A stretch of 64,000 nucleotides of DNA from an uncultured Clostridia bacterium (GTDB lineage Bacteria > Bacillota > Clostridia > Christensenellales > CAG-314): positions 71,219 through 135,218 of the forward strand of contig CAKQEP010000003.1 of assembly GCA_934230325.1 (NCBI GenBank). The letters run 5' to 3'. The position numbers and the translations under genes were made by a program. Below, piece by piece: positions 16,326-24,527 of the stretch. The first letter of the stretch is position 1, and each line of letters starts with the position of its first letter. The notes below the pieces were generated by a model. That model was not told where the DNA came from. It worked only from the letters and a program-made list of their open reading frames with translations, and made no database searches.

Positions 16326-18192
16326 GAGTACCGCCTTTGAGTTTTTTTGAAAGTTTTGAGCCGATAACCTCCGCCGCAAAGTTCAACAACAATACTACTA
16401 CGATTAGTATTACCGCCGTTGCGTAGGCTTGCTCCATATACCACCCTTCGCCCGATAATTTGTACAACGCCACCGCAAGCGTCGCGCCGCCGTCGGTGAG
16501 TTTTGTAGGCGTTGCGTTTATTACCGAACCCATAGTGTACAGGAAGGGCGCGGATTCGCTTACTACTCTGCCCATCGTCAAAACGACTGCCGACAGTATT
16601 CCGGGCAAAGCCGACGGCAACACTACTTTGAGTATTGTGCGAAGTTTGCCTGCGCCCAAAGCAAGACTGCCTTCTCGTAGCGAGTCGGGAACGGACTTTA
16701 AACTTTCCTCCGTCGACCGAACGACGGTGGGCAACAACATCATACTTATCGTGCATACGCCCGCCAAAATGCAACTTTTACCGCCAAACAGCGGCACGAA
16801 AGTCAACATTCCAAACAATCCGTAAACGATAGAAGGAACGCCGCTCAACACATCTATAGACGCTCTCACCGCCCTGACCAAAAAACTGCGTTTTTTTGTG
16901 TATTCGTTTAAAAATATCGCCGTCATAACCCCTGTCGGAACAGCCACCGCAACGCTCAACAGTACCGCAAGCAAAGTTGTCACGATAGCGGGAAAAACGG
17001 TTATTTTGCTGCTGCCAAACTCGTATTTACCCACCAGCAAATAGGGATTTTTGACAAGAAACGGCAACCCTTTTACCATAATAAATCCTATCACCGTCAA
17101 CAAAGTTACGCTTGCAAGCGCGCCCGCCGTAACGGACAAAATTTTGCCTATTTTAGGAGCGTTGATTTTGTAACCTATCGCGCCCAACCGGTCTTTTATC
17201 GCTTGGTTTAATTTGTTTAATCTGTCTTTTTTTGCAATTTTGCTTTCTTTGTCGCTCGTTGCGATATTTTCTTGTTGCGTTTTGTCCGTTTTAACCTTTT
17301 TTGCCGTTATTTTTTTGACGACGTTGCCGCTTACGGCGTTAAACAATAGGTTTATCAAAAGCACAAAAACCAACAGAATTACACCCGTCGCAATGAGCGC
17401 GCCTTCCTGCAATTCTCCTGCATAACCCATTTCCAACACGATGTTTGCCGTCATCACCCTAAAAGAACCAAACAGTCCGTCGGGATAGGCTACGGAGTTT
17501 CCCGCAACCATAACCACCGCCATCGTTTCTCCGAGAGCGCGCCCTACGCCCAAAACGAGCGACGCCGTTATTCCCGATTTTGCGGCGGGCGACATAACGC
17601 GAAATACCGTCTGACTGTGCGTTGCGCCCATAGCGACGGAACCTTCGTAAAAACTGCGCGGAACGGCTTCTAAACTCGTTTTTGACAGCGAAACGACGGT
17701 GGGCAGTATCATAATGCCCAAAATTATCGACGTTGCCAACAATCCGCTACCGTTGTTGGGCGCGACGGTAGCAAGTATCGGCAACAAAAACACTATCCCG
17801 AAAAATCCGTACACTACCGACGGAATCCCCGCAAGCAGATTTATCACCGACGACAACGCTTTTTTTAGTTTTTTGGGACAGAAAAAGGCAAGAAATACTG
17901 CCGTAAAATATCCCGAAACGCCGCCTATCAAAATCGCTCCCGCCGTTGCCGCAAGCGTTCCCGCTATCATTGTCAAAACTCCGTATTTTCCCGACGGGTT
18001 TGAGTAGGTTGCCTCTCTGTCCGGCGCCCATTTGTCGCCTAACAAAAAATCAAAAAATCCTATTTTGTTAAGCGCCGGCGCGCTTTTGACTATAAGAAAA
18101 ACAAATATCGCAATGACGGAAATCGCGCAAACGATTGCCGCCATCGCAAATAAAGTCTTACCTATTTTGTCTTTGGTTTTGGTTGATATCAT
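16315..18192 (-). CDS. pstCA: fused phosphate ABC transporter permease PstC-PstA
   Basis: One 625-aa polypeptide carries both permeases. The N-terminal half (about 1-310) has PstC features ([56 protein letters not shown]). A charged cytoplasmic linker of about 60 residues ([20 protein letters not shown]...) follows. The C-terminal half (about 370-625) has PstA features ([55 protein letters not shown]). Each half has about six membrane segments and one EAA loop for PstB. In most bacteria these are two genes. The ATG at 18192 follows AAGGAAA. I see no frameshift; the fusion is continuous through the linker. Confidence 0.93.
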   Translation of the reverse strand: MISTKTKDKIGKTLFAMAAIVCAISVIAIFVFLIVKSAPALNKIGFFDFLLGDKWAPDREATYSNPSGKYGVLTMIAGTLAATAGAILIGGVSGYFTAVFLAFFCPKKLKKALSSVINLLAGIPSVVYGFFGIVFLLPILATVAPNNGSGLLATSIILGIMILPTVVSLSKTSLEAVPRSFYEGSVAMGATHSQTVFRVMSPAAKSGITASLVLGVGRALGETMAVVMVAGNSVAYPDGLFGSFRVMTANIVLEMGYAGELQEGALIATGVILLVFVLLINLLFNAVSGNVVKKITAKKVKTDKTQQENIATSDKESKIAKKDRLNKLNQAIKDRLGAIGYKINAPKIGKILSVTAGALASVTLLTVIGFIMVKGLPFLVKNPYLLVGKYEFGSSKITVFPAIVTTLLAVLLSVAVAVPTGVMTAIFLNEYTKKRSFLVRAVRASIDVLSGVPSIVYGLFGMLTFVPLFGGKSCILAGVCTISMMLLPTVVRSTEESLKSVPDSLREGSLALGAGKLRTILKVVLPSALPGILSAVVLTMGRVVSESAPFLYTMGSVINATPTKLTDGGATLAVALYKLSGEGWYMEQAYATAVILIVVVLLLNFAAEVIGSKLSKKLKGGTHEN

Positions 18193-18264
18193 AAATTTTT
18201 CCTTGTTGATTGCCTCTTTTCTCCTTGACAAGAAGGTATCGGTAGTCTTTTTTTGCCCCCCGCA

Positions 18265-19215
18265 TTAAGCGTTTGCAAGTTGACTGTATTTGGTAGTTTT
18301 GCCTGTGAATATATCGTAAAGTTGCGCCAAAGAAAGGTCTTTTACTATATCGTTGTCGGGATTTACGATTACCGCCACTGCGTCAAGACATACGTTAAAA
18401 CTGTCTATCGCGTCTTTTTTGACCGCTGCGGAAGAAAGTCCTATTACGTCGCCGTTGGTATCTTTTTCTACCGCGCTGACGCCTTTTGACGAACCTTCCA
18501 ACTCGATATTGAATATCGCCGTTGCGTCTACGTTGTACTGTTTGGCGTAGGCTTTTGCCACCGCGTAAATGAGTTTTTCCATAGAAGTCGAGCCGCGTAC
18601 TATTATTTTGTCCCCTGCGGGCAAAGTCGCTTGCTTGGTAAAGGTCGATACAGAGATGGGTGCGTAGCCTTCGTTTGCGCGCATTGCGGGGTCTTTCAAA
18701 AATACCGTTCCGACGTCCTCGCTGTCGCAAATCGCCTCGATGGCGTCACTCTTTAAAAAGTTCAAAAAGTCTGCCGCAAGCGGGGTGAGCGCCTGCCCGT
18801 GTTTTGTCATAACCACAAACGGACGTTGAATCTTGTACGTTCCGTCAAGCACGCCGGCTTTGCTCGGAAGAATACCGCCTACTTTGACTACCTTGACTCC
18901 TTCCCCTACCGAACCGAGAGAAACGTATCCGATAGCTTGCTTGTCCGACTGAACTTTTGTCACTACTGCGCCCGTCGTATTTAACACATCGGCTTTTTTG
19001 GTGGTGTAAAAAGTTTTTTCGCCGTTTACTTTTTCCATAAGAAAATGAGTGCCGTCAGTAACTACCGTGTCAAAAGCTTCGCGAGTACCGCTGCTGTTTT
19101 CTCTTGCCACTACCGTGATGTTTTTGTCGGGATTAAATTTTGCGCAACCTGTCAAAGCGCACGCCATAACTACCGACATACAAACTGCTAAAATTGCCAT
19201 AAATGTTTTTTTCAT
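18265..19215 (-). CDS. pstS: phosphate-binding lipoprotein, permuted PstS
   Basis: A 316-aa lipoprotein (lipobox ALTGC, Cys 24). The order of the PstS elements is permuted. The phosphate-contacting RENSSGTREAFDT segment, normally late, comes first (about 37-49), followed by IGYVSLGSV. The segment that normally starts the mature protein (IIVRGSTSMEKLIYAVAKAY, then ELEGSSKGVSAVE and IGLSSAAVKKD) and the central VNPDNDIVKDLSLAQLYDIFTG segment come at the C-terminus. I recall similar permuted binding proteins in other Clostridia, so function is likely retained. It heads the operon behind a sigma-A promoter and a Pho box array; AAAAGGAGAT precedes the ATG. Confidence 0.9.
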   Translation of the reverse strand: MKKTFMAILAVCMSVVMACALTGCAKFNPDKNITVVARENSSGTREAFDTVVTDGTHFLMEKVNGEKTFYTTKKADVLNTTGAVVTKVQSDKQAIGYVSLGSVGEGVKVVKVGGILPSKAGVLDGTYKIQRPFVVMTKHGQALTPLAADFLNFLKSDAIEAICDSEDVGTVFLKDPAMRANEGYAPISVSTFTKQATLPAGDKIIVRGSTSMEKLIYAVAKAYAKQYNVDATAIFNIELEGSSKGVSAVEKDTNGDVIGLSSAAVKKDAIDSFNVCLDAVAVIVNPDNDIVKDLSLAQLYDIFTGKTTKYSQLANA

Positions 19216-19249
19216 AGTTTTTTATCTCCTTTTTGTTTTTTACACCCGT

Positions 19250-19278
19250 ATTGTATCATTGACAAAAAAAGCCTGCAA
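19250..19278 (-). promoter_or_regulatory. sigma-A promoter of the pst operon
   Basis: On the minus strand TTGCAG (19273-19278), a 17-base spacer, and TACAAT (19250-19255) precede pstS by about 35 bases. The activator repeats begin directly upstream of the -35, the geometry of class II activation. Confidence 0.7.
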
Positions 19279-19287
19279 TTTACGTTT

Positions 19288-19356
19288 TGCAAACTATTTG
19301 TAAACTCTTTGTAAACTTGCAAATTTACAATATACTATTTGTAAACTCTTTGTTAA
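19288..19356 (-). promoter_or_regulatory. Pho box array (TTWACA repeats, 11-bp phase)
   Basis: On the minus strand TTTGCA-, TTTACA-, TTTACA-type hexamers begin at 19293, 19304 and 19315. After a gap a second pair (TTTACA, TTAACA) lies at 19345 and 19356, all at 11-bp steps within a group. This matches the PhoP/PhoB direct-repeat box of Firmicutes. A 41-bp imperfect tandem duplication (19297-19337 and 19338-19378) generated the second group. Position and family knowledge make phosphate-starvation activation of pstS the likely role. Confidence 0.75.
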
Positions 19357-19378
19357 CTCGCAAATTTACAATTATAAT

Positions 19379-19626
19379 TTTTGCCTTTACGCATTTAGTA
19401 AAGTGCGTGTCAATACTGCCGTCTGCATAAGGTTCGCTTCCGCGAGATTGCCACAGCGTAAATTTTTATTTATAAGGTTAAATTTAAAAAAGCCAAAAAT
19501 TTACGCTTCGCAATGACATTTTAACGATAGCTACGCAAAAGTACTCACTACTTGCAAAGTATAAAGTAATATTTTATATATAAGCGAAAGTGTTTTAGCG
19601 TGGCTGTTTTTTAAAGTGTCATTGCA
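19379..19626. repeat. palindromic intergenic repeat, copy A
   Basis: A non-coding element between the pstS promoter and the tuf terminator. Its left part (19379-19455) runs through TACGCAT, ATAAGGTTCGCTTCCGCG and GATTGCCAC. It then forms an imperfect hairpin with arms 19447-19467 and 19495-19515, of which GCGTAAATTTTT and its complement pair perfectly. A lone half motif, AAAGTGTCATTGC, follows at 19612-19625. The same modules recur at 49.9-50.3 kb, so it is a dispersed repeat, not a gene. Confidence 0.6.
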
Positions 19627-19654
19627 AAACCAAATTTAAAGTAAAAAAATAAAG

Positions 19655-19691
19655 CAAAAAAAAGACTGCTTTAAAAAGCAGTCTTTTTTTA
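19655..19691. terminator. terminator downstream of tuf
   Basis: GACTGCTT (19664-19671) pairs with AAGCAGTC (19676-19683) around a four-base loop, flanked by A-run and T-run on both sides. It is therefore a bidirectional terminator, ending the tuf transcript on the minus strand. Confidence 0.85.
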
Positions 19692-19721
19692 AAGGATATG
19701 AGAATACATAAAATTGCTTAA

Positions 19722-20930
19722 TTAGTTAAGAATTTTGGTAACAACACCGGAACCAACCGTTCTGCCGCCTTCACGGATAGCAAATCTCAAACCTTCCTCG
19801 ATAGCAATCGGGGTGATAAGTTTGACGGTGATGGTCGTGTTGTCGCCGGGCATAATCATTTCCGTGCCTTTATCAAGTTCTATACTGCCGGTAACGTCGG
19901 TTGTACGGAAGTAGAACTGAGGACGATATCCGTTGAAGAACGGGCTGTGACGTCCGCCTTCCTCTTGCTTAAGGACGTAAATTTGTGCTTGGAAGTCCTT
20001 GTGAGGATGAATCGTACCGGGTTTAGCGATAACTTGTCCTCTTTCGACGTCTGTTCTTTGCAGACCGCGAAGCAACAAACCAACGTTGTCGCCTGCGTAT
20101 GCAACGTCAAGCAGTTTGCGGAACATTTCTACGCCGGTAACGACGGACTTTTTAACTTCGTCTTCCAGACCTACGATTTCTACGGGGTCAAGGGGTTTGA
20201 TTTCGCCACGTTCTACTCTGCCGGTAGCGACAGTGCCACGACCGGTGATGGTGAACACGTCTTCTACAGGCATAAGGAAGGGTTTTTCGTTGTCACGTTG
20301 CGGAGTAGGAATGTACTCGTCAACGACGTTCATAAGTTCCTTAATGCAGTCAAAGCGAGGATCGTCGATGGGAGCGCCTGCAATGGCTGCGTCCATAGCG
20401 ACCTTTGCGCTACCTTTAACGATAGGAATGGTGTCGCCGGGGAAGTCGTACTTGCTAAGAAGTTCTCTTACTTCCATCTCGACCAACTCGATAAGTTCGG
20501 GGTCGTCAACGAGGTCGGTTTTGTTGAGGAACACGACGATGTAAGGAACGTTAACCTGTCTTGCAAGAAGGATATGTTCACGAGTTTGGGGCATCGGACC
20601 GTCAGCGGCGGAAACGACGAGGATTGCGCCGTCCATTTGCGCTGCGCCGGTAATCATGTTTTTAACGTAGTCGGCGTGGCCGGGGCAGTCAACGTGAGCA
20701 TAGTGACGTTTGTCTGTTTGATATTCTACGTGAGCGGTGTTGATTGTGATACCACGAGCCTTCTCTTCGGGCGCTTTGTCGATTTGGTCATAACGCATAA
20801 CTTCCGCTTTGCCTTGCATAGCCATAACCATTGTGATAGCAGCCGTCAACGTGGTTTTACCGTGATCGACGTGACCGATAGTACCGATATTGACGTGGGG
20901 CTTACTTCTGTCAAATTTTTGTTTTGCCAT
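19722..20930 (-). CDS. tuf: translation elongation factor Tu
   Basis: A 402-aa GTPase delivering aminoacyl-tRNA to the ribosome. G1 GHVDHGKT, G2 region RGITIN, G3 DCPGHAD, G4 NKTD and G5 SAK-type (GSAKVAMD) are all visible, followed by domains II and III ([25 protein letters not shown]). Full-length, ending VVTKILN. GGAGGAAA precedes the ATG. It is last in the str cluster but has its own strong promoter in the 114-base gap after fusA, and a terminator follows. Confidence 0.98.
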   Translation of the reverse strand: MAKQKFDRSKPHVNIGTIGHVDHGKTTLTAAITMVMAMQGKAEVMRYDQIDKAPEEKARGITINTAHVEYQTDKRHYAHVDCPGHADYVKNMITGAAQMDGAILVVSAADGPMPQTREHILLARQVNVPYIVVFLNKTDLVDDPELIELVEMEVRELLSKYDFPGDTIPIVKGSAKVAMDAAIAGAPIDDPRFDCIKELMNVVDEYIPTPQRDNEKPFLMPVEDVFTITGRGTVATGRVERGEIKPLDPVEIVGLEDEVKKSVVTGVEMFRKLLDVAYAGDNVGLLLRGLQRTDVERGQVIAKPGTIHPHKDFQAQIYVLKQEEGGRHSPFFNGYRPQFYFRTTDVTGSIELDKGTEMIMPGDNTTITVKLITPIAIEEGLRFAIREGGRTVGSGVVTKILN

Positions 20931-20989
20931 TTTGAGTTTCCTCCAATAAATTTTCTTTTTTTAATTTCGCCTGTTACTTAGCGTAACAT

Positions 20990-21018
20990 ATTATAATATA
21001 CTTTTGCTGTTTTTGCAA
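20990..21018 (-). promoter_or_regulatory. tuf promoter
   Basis: Minus-strand TTGCAA (21013-21018), 17-base spacer, TATAAT (20990-20995), about 60 bases before the tuf ATG. It gives a tuf-only transcript in addition to read-through from fusA. Confidence 0.75.
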
Positions 21019-21044
21019 GTTTTTTAAAACATATTTAAAAAAAC

Positions 21045-23129
21045 TTACTTTTTACCCGTTAATTTTTCCGCCAAAGACTTGGGTAACTCGTCATAATGGT
21101 CGAATTGCATAGAGAAATTGCCGCGTCCTTGCGTTTTGCTACGCAAATCCGTCGCATAGCCAAACATCTCGGACAAAGGAATATAAGCGTTTACCGCCTG
21201 AATACCGTTGCGGGGTTCTATACCCAAAACATTGCCGCGACGGGAAGAAATGTCCCCCATAACGTCGCCGAGATACTCGTCGGGCATAGTGACTTCTACC
21301 TTCATCATCGGTTCCAACAGTACGGGGTTTGCTTTTGCGCAACCGTCTTTAAACGCCATACTACCCGCGATTTTAAACGCCATTTCCGACGAGTCGACTT
21401 CGTGATAACTGCCGTCGTAAACGGTAGCGCGGAAGTCAACGACTTCGTACCCTGCAAGCACGCCGCTTTTGGCTGCTGCCTGAATACCTTGATTGATGGG
21501 TTGAATGTACTCTTTGGGTATGCATCCGCCGACGGTTTCGTCCACAAACTCGTATCCAGTGCCTGCGGGCAACGGCTCAAGACGCAAACGGCAGTGTCCG
21601 TATTGACCTTTGCCGCCGCTTTGTCTGACGTATTTGCCCTCGCACTCGACGGTTTTGCGAATGGTTTCTCTATAACTGACTTGCGGTTTGCCTACGTTTG
21701 CCTCCACCTTAAACTCTCTCAACAGTCTGTCTACGATAATTTCGAGGTGAAGTTCTCCCATACCGGCTATTATGGTTTGTCCCGTTTCCTGATCGGTATA
21801 AGTCTTGAATGTGGGGTCTTCCTCCGCGAGTTTTGCGAGAGCGATGCCCATTTTTTCCTGACCTTGCTTTGTTTTTGGCTCTATTGCCACTTTGATGACG
21901 GGATCGGGAAACACCATATTTTCCAACACTATCGGGGCTTTTTCGTCACAAAGAGTGTCGCCCGTCGTAGTGTCTTTTAAACCTACCAACGCAACGATTT
22001 CTCCTGCGTAAGTTTCCTCGATTTCGGTGCGTTGAGCAGAGTGCATTTGCAAAATTTTGCTTATACGTTCTCTCCTGCCCTTTACCGAGTTGTAAACGTA
22101 AGTGCCGCTTTTGAGCGTGCCGCTGTATACTCTGCAATAAGCAAGTTTGCCGACAAAGGGGTCGGAAACGATTTTAAACGCCAACCCGCTAAACGGCTCG
22201 TCGTCGCCGGTTTTGCGAACGAGAACTTTGTTTGCGTCGTCGGGATCAAATCCCGTCACGTGGTCCACGTCTACGGGCGACGGCAAATACGCCGTTATTG
22301 CGTCGAGCAACAGTTGTATGCCCTTGTTTTTGTAAGCGGTGCCGCACAAGACGGGGTTGACTTCCAACTTGATTACCGCGTCGCGGATACCAGATTTGAG
22401 TTCTTCCTCCGTGAGACGCTCGCCGCTCAAAAACTTTTCCATCAAGACGTCGTCGCGACCTGCGATAAACTCCTCCAACTCGTCGTGGCAGCGTTGCGCT
22501 TGCTCAACGAGGTTTGCGGGGATTTCTCGCACTTCTACCGCGCCTTGATTGTCTGTGTAATAGTACGCCTTCATTTTGACGACATCTACGATACCTTCAA
22601 AAGATTCCTCCTTGCCGATAGGCAGTTGGATAGGCATGGCGTTTGCCTTTAAACGATTGCGAATCATGGATACGACGTTTAAAAAATTTGCGCCGTTGAT
22701 ATCCATTTTGTTGACAAAGGCTATACGCGGTACCTTGTACTTTGTGGCTTGGTGCCACACAGTTTCGGATTGAGGCTCTACTCCGCCCTTTGCGCAAAAG
22801 ACTGCTACCGCGCCGTCTAATACGCGCAAACTGCGTTCTACCTCTACAGTAAAGTCCACGTGTCCGGGTGTGTCGATAAGGTTTATGCGATAATCGACGC
22901 CGTTGTCGGAGTTTACCCAGTGAACGGTAGTAGCCGCGCTTGCGATGGTAATACCACGCTCCTGCTCCTGCTCCATACTGTCCATGACGGCGGTTCCCTC
23001 GTGAACTTCGCCCATTTTACGCGTTTTTCCGGTAAAAAAGAGTATCCTTTCGCTCGTAGTGGTTTTACCCGCGTCTATGTGTGCCATTATCCCTATATTA
23101 CGCACGTTTTGCAAAGGATATTGTCTCAT
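21045..23129 (-). CDS. fusA: translation elongation factor G
   Basis: A 694-aa translocase GTPase. The G domain shows [34 protein letters not shown] and NKMD. Domain II, the domain IV segment ([24 protein letters not shown]) and domain V ([21 protein letters not shown]) follow. The full canonical length suggests a ribosomal EF-G rather than a tetracycline-protection paralogue. It lies 24 bases after rpsG, with AGGAGT before the ATG. Confidence 0.98.
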   Translation of the reverse strand: MRQYPLQNVRNIGIMAHIDAGKTTTSERILFFTGKTRKMGEVHEGTAVMDSMEQEQERGITIASAATTVHWVNSDNGVDYRINLIDTPGHVDFTVEVERSLRVLDGAVAVFCAKGGVEPQSETVWHQATKYKVPRIAFVNKMDINGANFLNVVSMIRNRLKANAMPIQLPIGKEESFEGIVDVVKMKAYYYTDNQGAVEVREIPANLVEQAQRCHDELEEFIAGRDDVLMEKFLSGERLTEEELKSGIRDAVIKLEVNPVLCGTAYKNKGIQLLLDAITAYLPSPVDVDHVTGFDPDDANKVLVRKTGDDEPFSGLAFKIVSDPFVGKLAYCRVYSGTLKSGTYVYNSVKGRRERISKILQMHSAQRTEIEETYAGEIVALVGLKDTTTGDTLCDEKAPIVLENMVFPDPVIKVAIEPKTKQGQEKMGIALAKLAEEDPTFKTYTDQETGQTIIAGMGELHLEIIVDRLLREFKVEANVGKPQVSYRETIRKTVECEGKYVRQSGGKGQYGHCRLRLEPLPAGTGYEFVDETVGGCIPKEYIQPINQGIQAAAKSGVLAGYEVVDFRATVYDGSYHEVDSSEMAFKIAGSMAFKDGCAKANPVLLEPMMKVEVTMPDEYLGDVMGDISSRRGNVLGIEPRNGIQAVNAYIPLSEMFGYATDLRSKTQGRGNFSMQFDHYDELPKSLAEKLTGKK

Positions 23130-23153
23130 TAAGTTTACTCCTGTTTACTGAAA

Positions 23154-23624
23154 TTACCAACGATAATGAGCAAACGCTCTGTTGGCCTCTGCCATACGGT
23201 GGACGTCTTCCTTCTTTTTGAAAGCGCCGCCGGTGCTGTTGTAAGCGTCCATAAGTTCGCCCGCCAAACGAGAACACATATCGCGTTCGCTGCGGTTGCG
23301 AGCGTAGGACACAAGCCATCTGATAGCCAAAGTCTGACGTCTTTCCGGTCTGATTTCCATAGGCACTTGATAGTTGCTGCCGCCTACTCTCCTTGCTTTT
23401 ACCTCCAACAAAGGCATGATGTTGTTCATTGCTTGATTAAACACGTCCATAGGCTCGGCGTTCATTTTTTCTTTAATGATATCAAACGCGCCGTAGACTA
23501 TTTCCTGCGCCAAACCTTTTTTGCCGTCCAACATAACTTGGTTTACCACTTTTGTCACGACTTTGCTGTTGTATACGGGATCGGGAAGAACGTCCCTCTT
23601 GGGTACGCCACTTCTTCTTGGCAT
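23154..23624 (-). CDS. rpsG: 30S ribosomal protein S7
   Basis: A 156-aa primary 16S rRNA binder that nucleates the 30S head. The N-terminus [20 protein letters not shown] and the ending [12 protein letters not shown] are canonical. AAGGAGGT lies seven bases before the ATG. A 170-base structured gap separates it from rpsL. Confidence 0.98.
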   Translation of the reverse strand: MPRRSGVPKRDVLPDPVYNSKVVTKVVNQVMLDGKKGLAQEIVYGAFDIIKEKMNAEPMDVFNQAMNNIMPLLEVKARRVGGSNYQVPMEIRPERRQTLAIRWLVSYARNRSERDMCSRLAGELMDAYNSTGGAFKKKEDVHRMAEANRAFAHYRW

Positions 23625-23661
23625 AATTGTTTACCTCCTTGTAATTTTTGTTTGTCCTTTT

Positions 23662-23781
23662 TTACAGCTAACTCAACGATATAACGATATCGGAGAACCT
23701 TCTGACGCTCCGAACAACGGAACGCATACTGCCGAATGGCGGGAGAAACAAAAATTTCGTCCGACCAATCAAAAGCTGTAA
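23662..23781 (-). ncRNA. structured RNA in the rpsL-rpsG gap, candidate ribosomal-protein leader
   Basis: The ends TTACAGCT (23662-23669) and AGCTGTAA (23774-23781) pair perfectly over 8 bp and enclose at least three smaller hairpins: CGATAT/ATATCG (23677-23692), CGCTCCG/CGGAACG (23706-23724, one G-U) and GCC/GGC near 23731-23740. In E. coli S7 represses the str operon at exactly this intercistronic position. Here the same role is inferred from location and fold only; I do not recognise a named RNA family. Confidence 0.45.
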
Positions 23782-23794
23782 TCACGTTTTGTCC

Positions 23795-24169
23795 TTATTT
23801 TTTGGGACGTTTTGCGCCGTACTTGCTGCGGGCTTGCTTTCTCGATGCAACGCCTGCGGTATCAAGCACGCCTCTGATGATGTGATAACGCACGCCGGGC
23901 AAATCTCTTACCCTGCCGCCGCGAATAAGCACTACGCTATGCTCCTGAAGGTTGTGACCTTCTCCGGGAATATAGCAAGTACCTTCTTCCCCGTTGGTAC
24001 GTCTGATTCTTGCAATCTTACGTAATGCGGAGTTAGGCTTTTTGGGTGACGTCGTAGTTACGTTTAAGCATACGCCTCTTTTTTGAGGACAGTTGTCCAA
24101 CAAAGGCGCTTTGGATTTGACTACGCCGCTTTCTCTGCCTTGCTTAATCAATTGATTGATTGTTGCCAT
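23795..24169 (-). CDS. rpsL: 30S ribosomal protein S12
   Basis: A 124-aa decoding-centre protein. It starts [16 protein letters not shown] and contains [15 protein letters not shown] (the streptomycin-interacting Lys region looks wild type), [28 protein letters not shown] and a lysine-rich end. AAGGAGGT lies inside the 3' end of the L7Ae-family gene, which it overlaps by 26 bases. Confidence 0.98.
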   Translation of the reverse strand: MATINQLIKQGRESGVVKSKAPLLDNCPQKRGVCLNVTTTSPKKPNSALRKIARIRRTNGEEGTCYIPGEGHNLQEHSVVLIRGGRVRDLPGVRYHIIRGVLDTAGVASRKQARSKYGAKRPKK

Positions 24170-24473
24170 TTTTACCTCCTTTTGATATTTGGTCGGATAT
24201 ATTTTTTGCGCTTTCGCGCTCGTCCGCTTTTGAGAGCAGTCCTATCACCGTCACGATTTTGTCTACCCCGCACACCTTTGCAAGTTGCTGTTTTGTAGAA
24301 TAAATCTCCAACGGTACGTTTTTTGCCGCCGCCGCTTCCGTCACGGTACGTTTAAAAACGTCGTCGGCGTCGGTAGCCAAAACTACCGTTTGTACGGCGT
24401 CGGAGTTAAGGCTTTTTAATACTTGCCTCAACCCCACCGTTTTGTTGCTCGTTTTAATGTGATAATCGTCCAT
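24144..24473 (-). CDS. L7Ae-family ribosomal RNA-binding protein (YbxF/RplGB type)
   Basis: A 109-aa protein of the L7Ae/L30e/S12e fold. [27 protein letters not shown] and [28 protein letters not shown] match the kink-turn binder encoded between rpoC and rpsL in Firmicutes. The start at 24473 was taken from homology. No ribosome site precedes it, and a promoter lies just upstream, giving a short leader of about a dozen bases. Its 3' end overlaps rpsL by 26 bases. It carries an unusual glycine/asparagine tail ([14 protein letters not shown]) created by reading through the rpsL ribosome site. Confidence 0.88.
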   Translation of the reverse strand: MDDYHIKTSNKTVGLRQVLKSLNSDAVQTVVLATDADDVFKRTVTEAAAAKNVPLEIYSTKQQLAKVCGVDKIVTVIGLLSKADERESAKNISDQISKGGKNGNNQSID

Positions 24474-24492
24474 AAATTTAAACGCAAAAGTT

Positions 24493-24521
24493 ATAATAAC
24501 AAATCCTTTTTGTTTTGTCAA
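24493..24521 (-). promoter_or_regulatory. str-operon promoter after rpoC
   Basis: Minus-strand TTGACA (24516-24521), 17-base spacer, TATTAT (24493-24498), located in the 54-base gap between the rpoC stop and the L7Ae-family gene. It should drive L7Ae-rpsL-rpsG-fusA independently of rpoBC. Confidence 0.7.
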
Positions 24522-24527
24522 GCGTTT

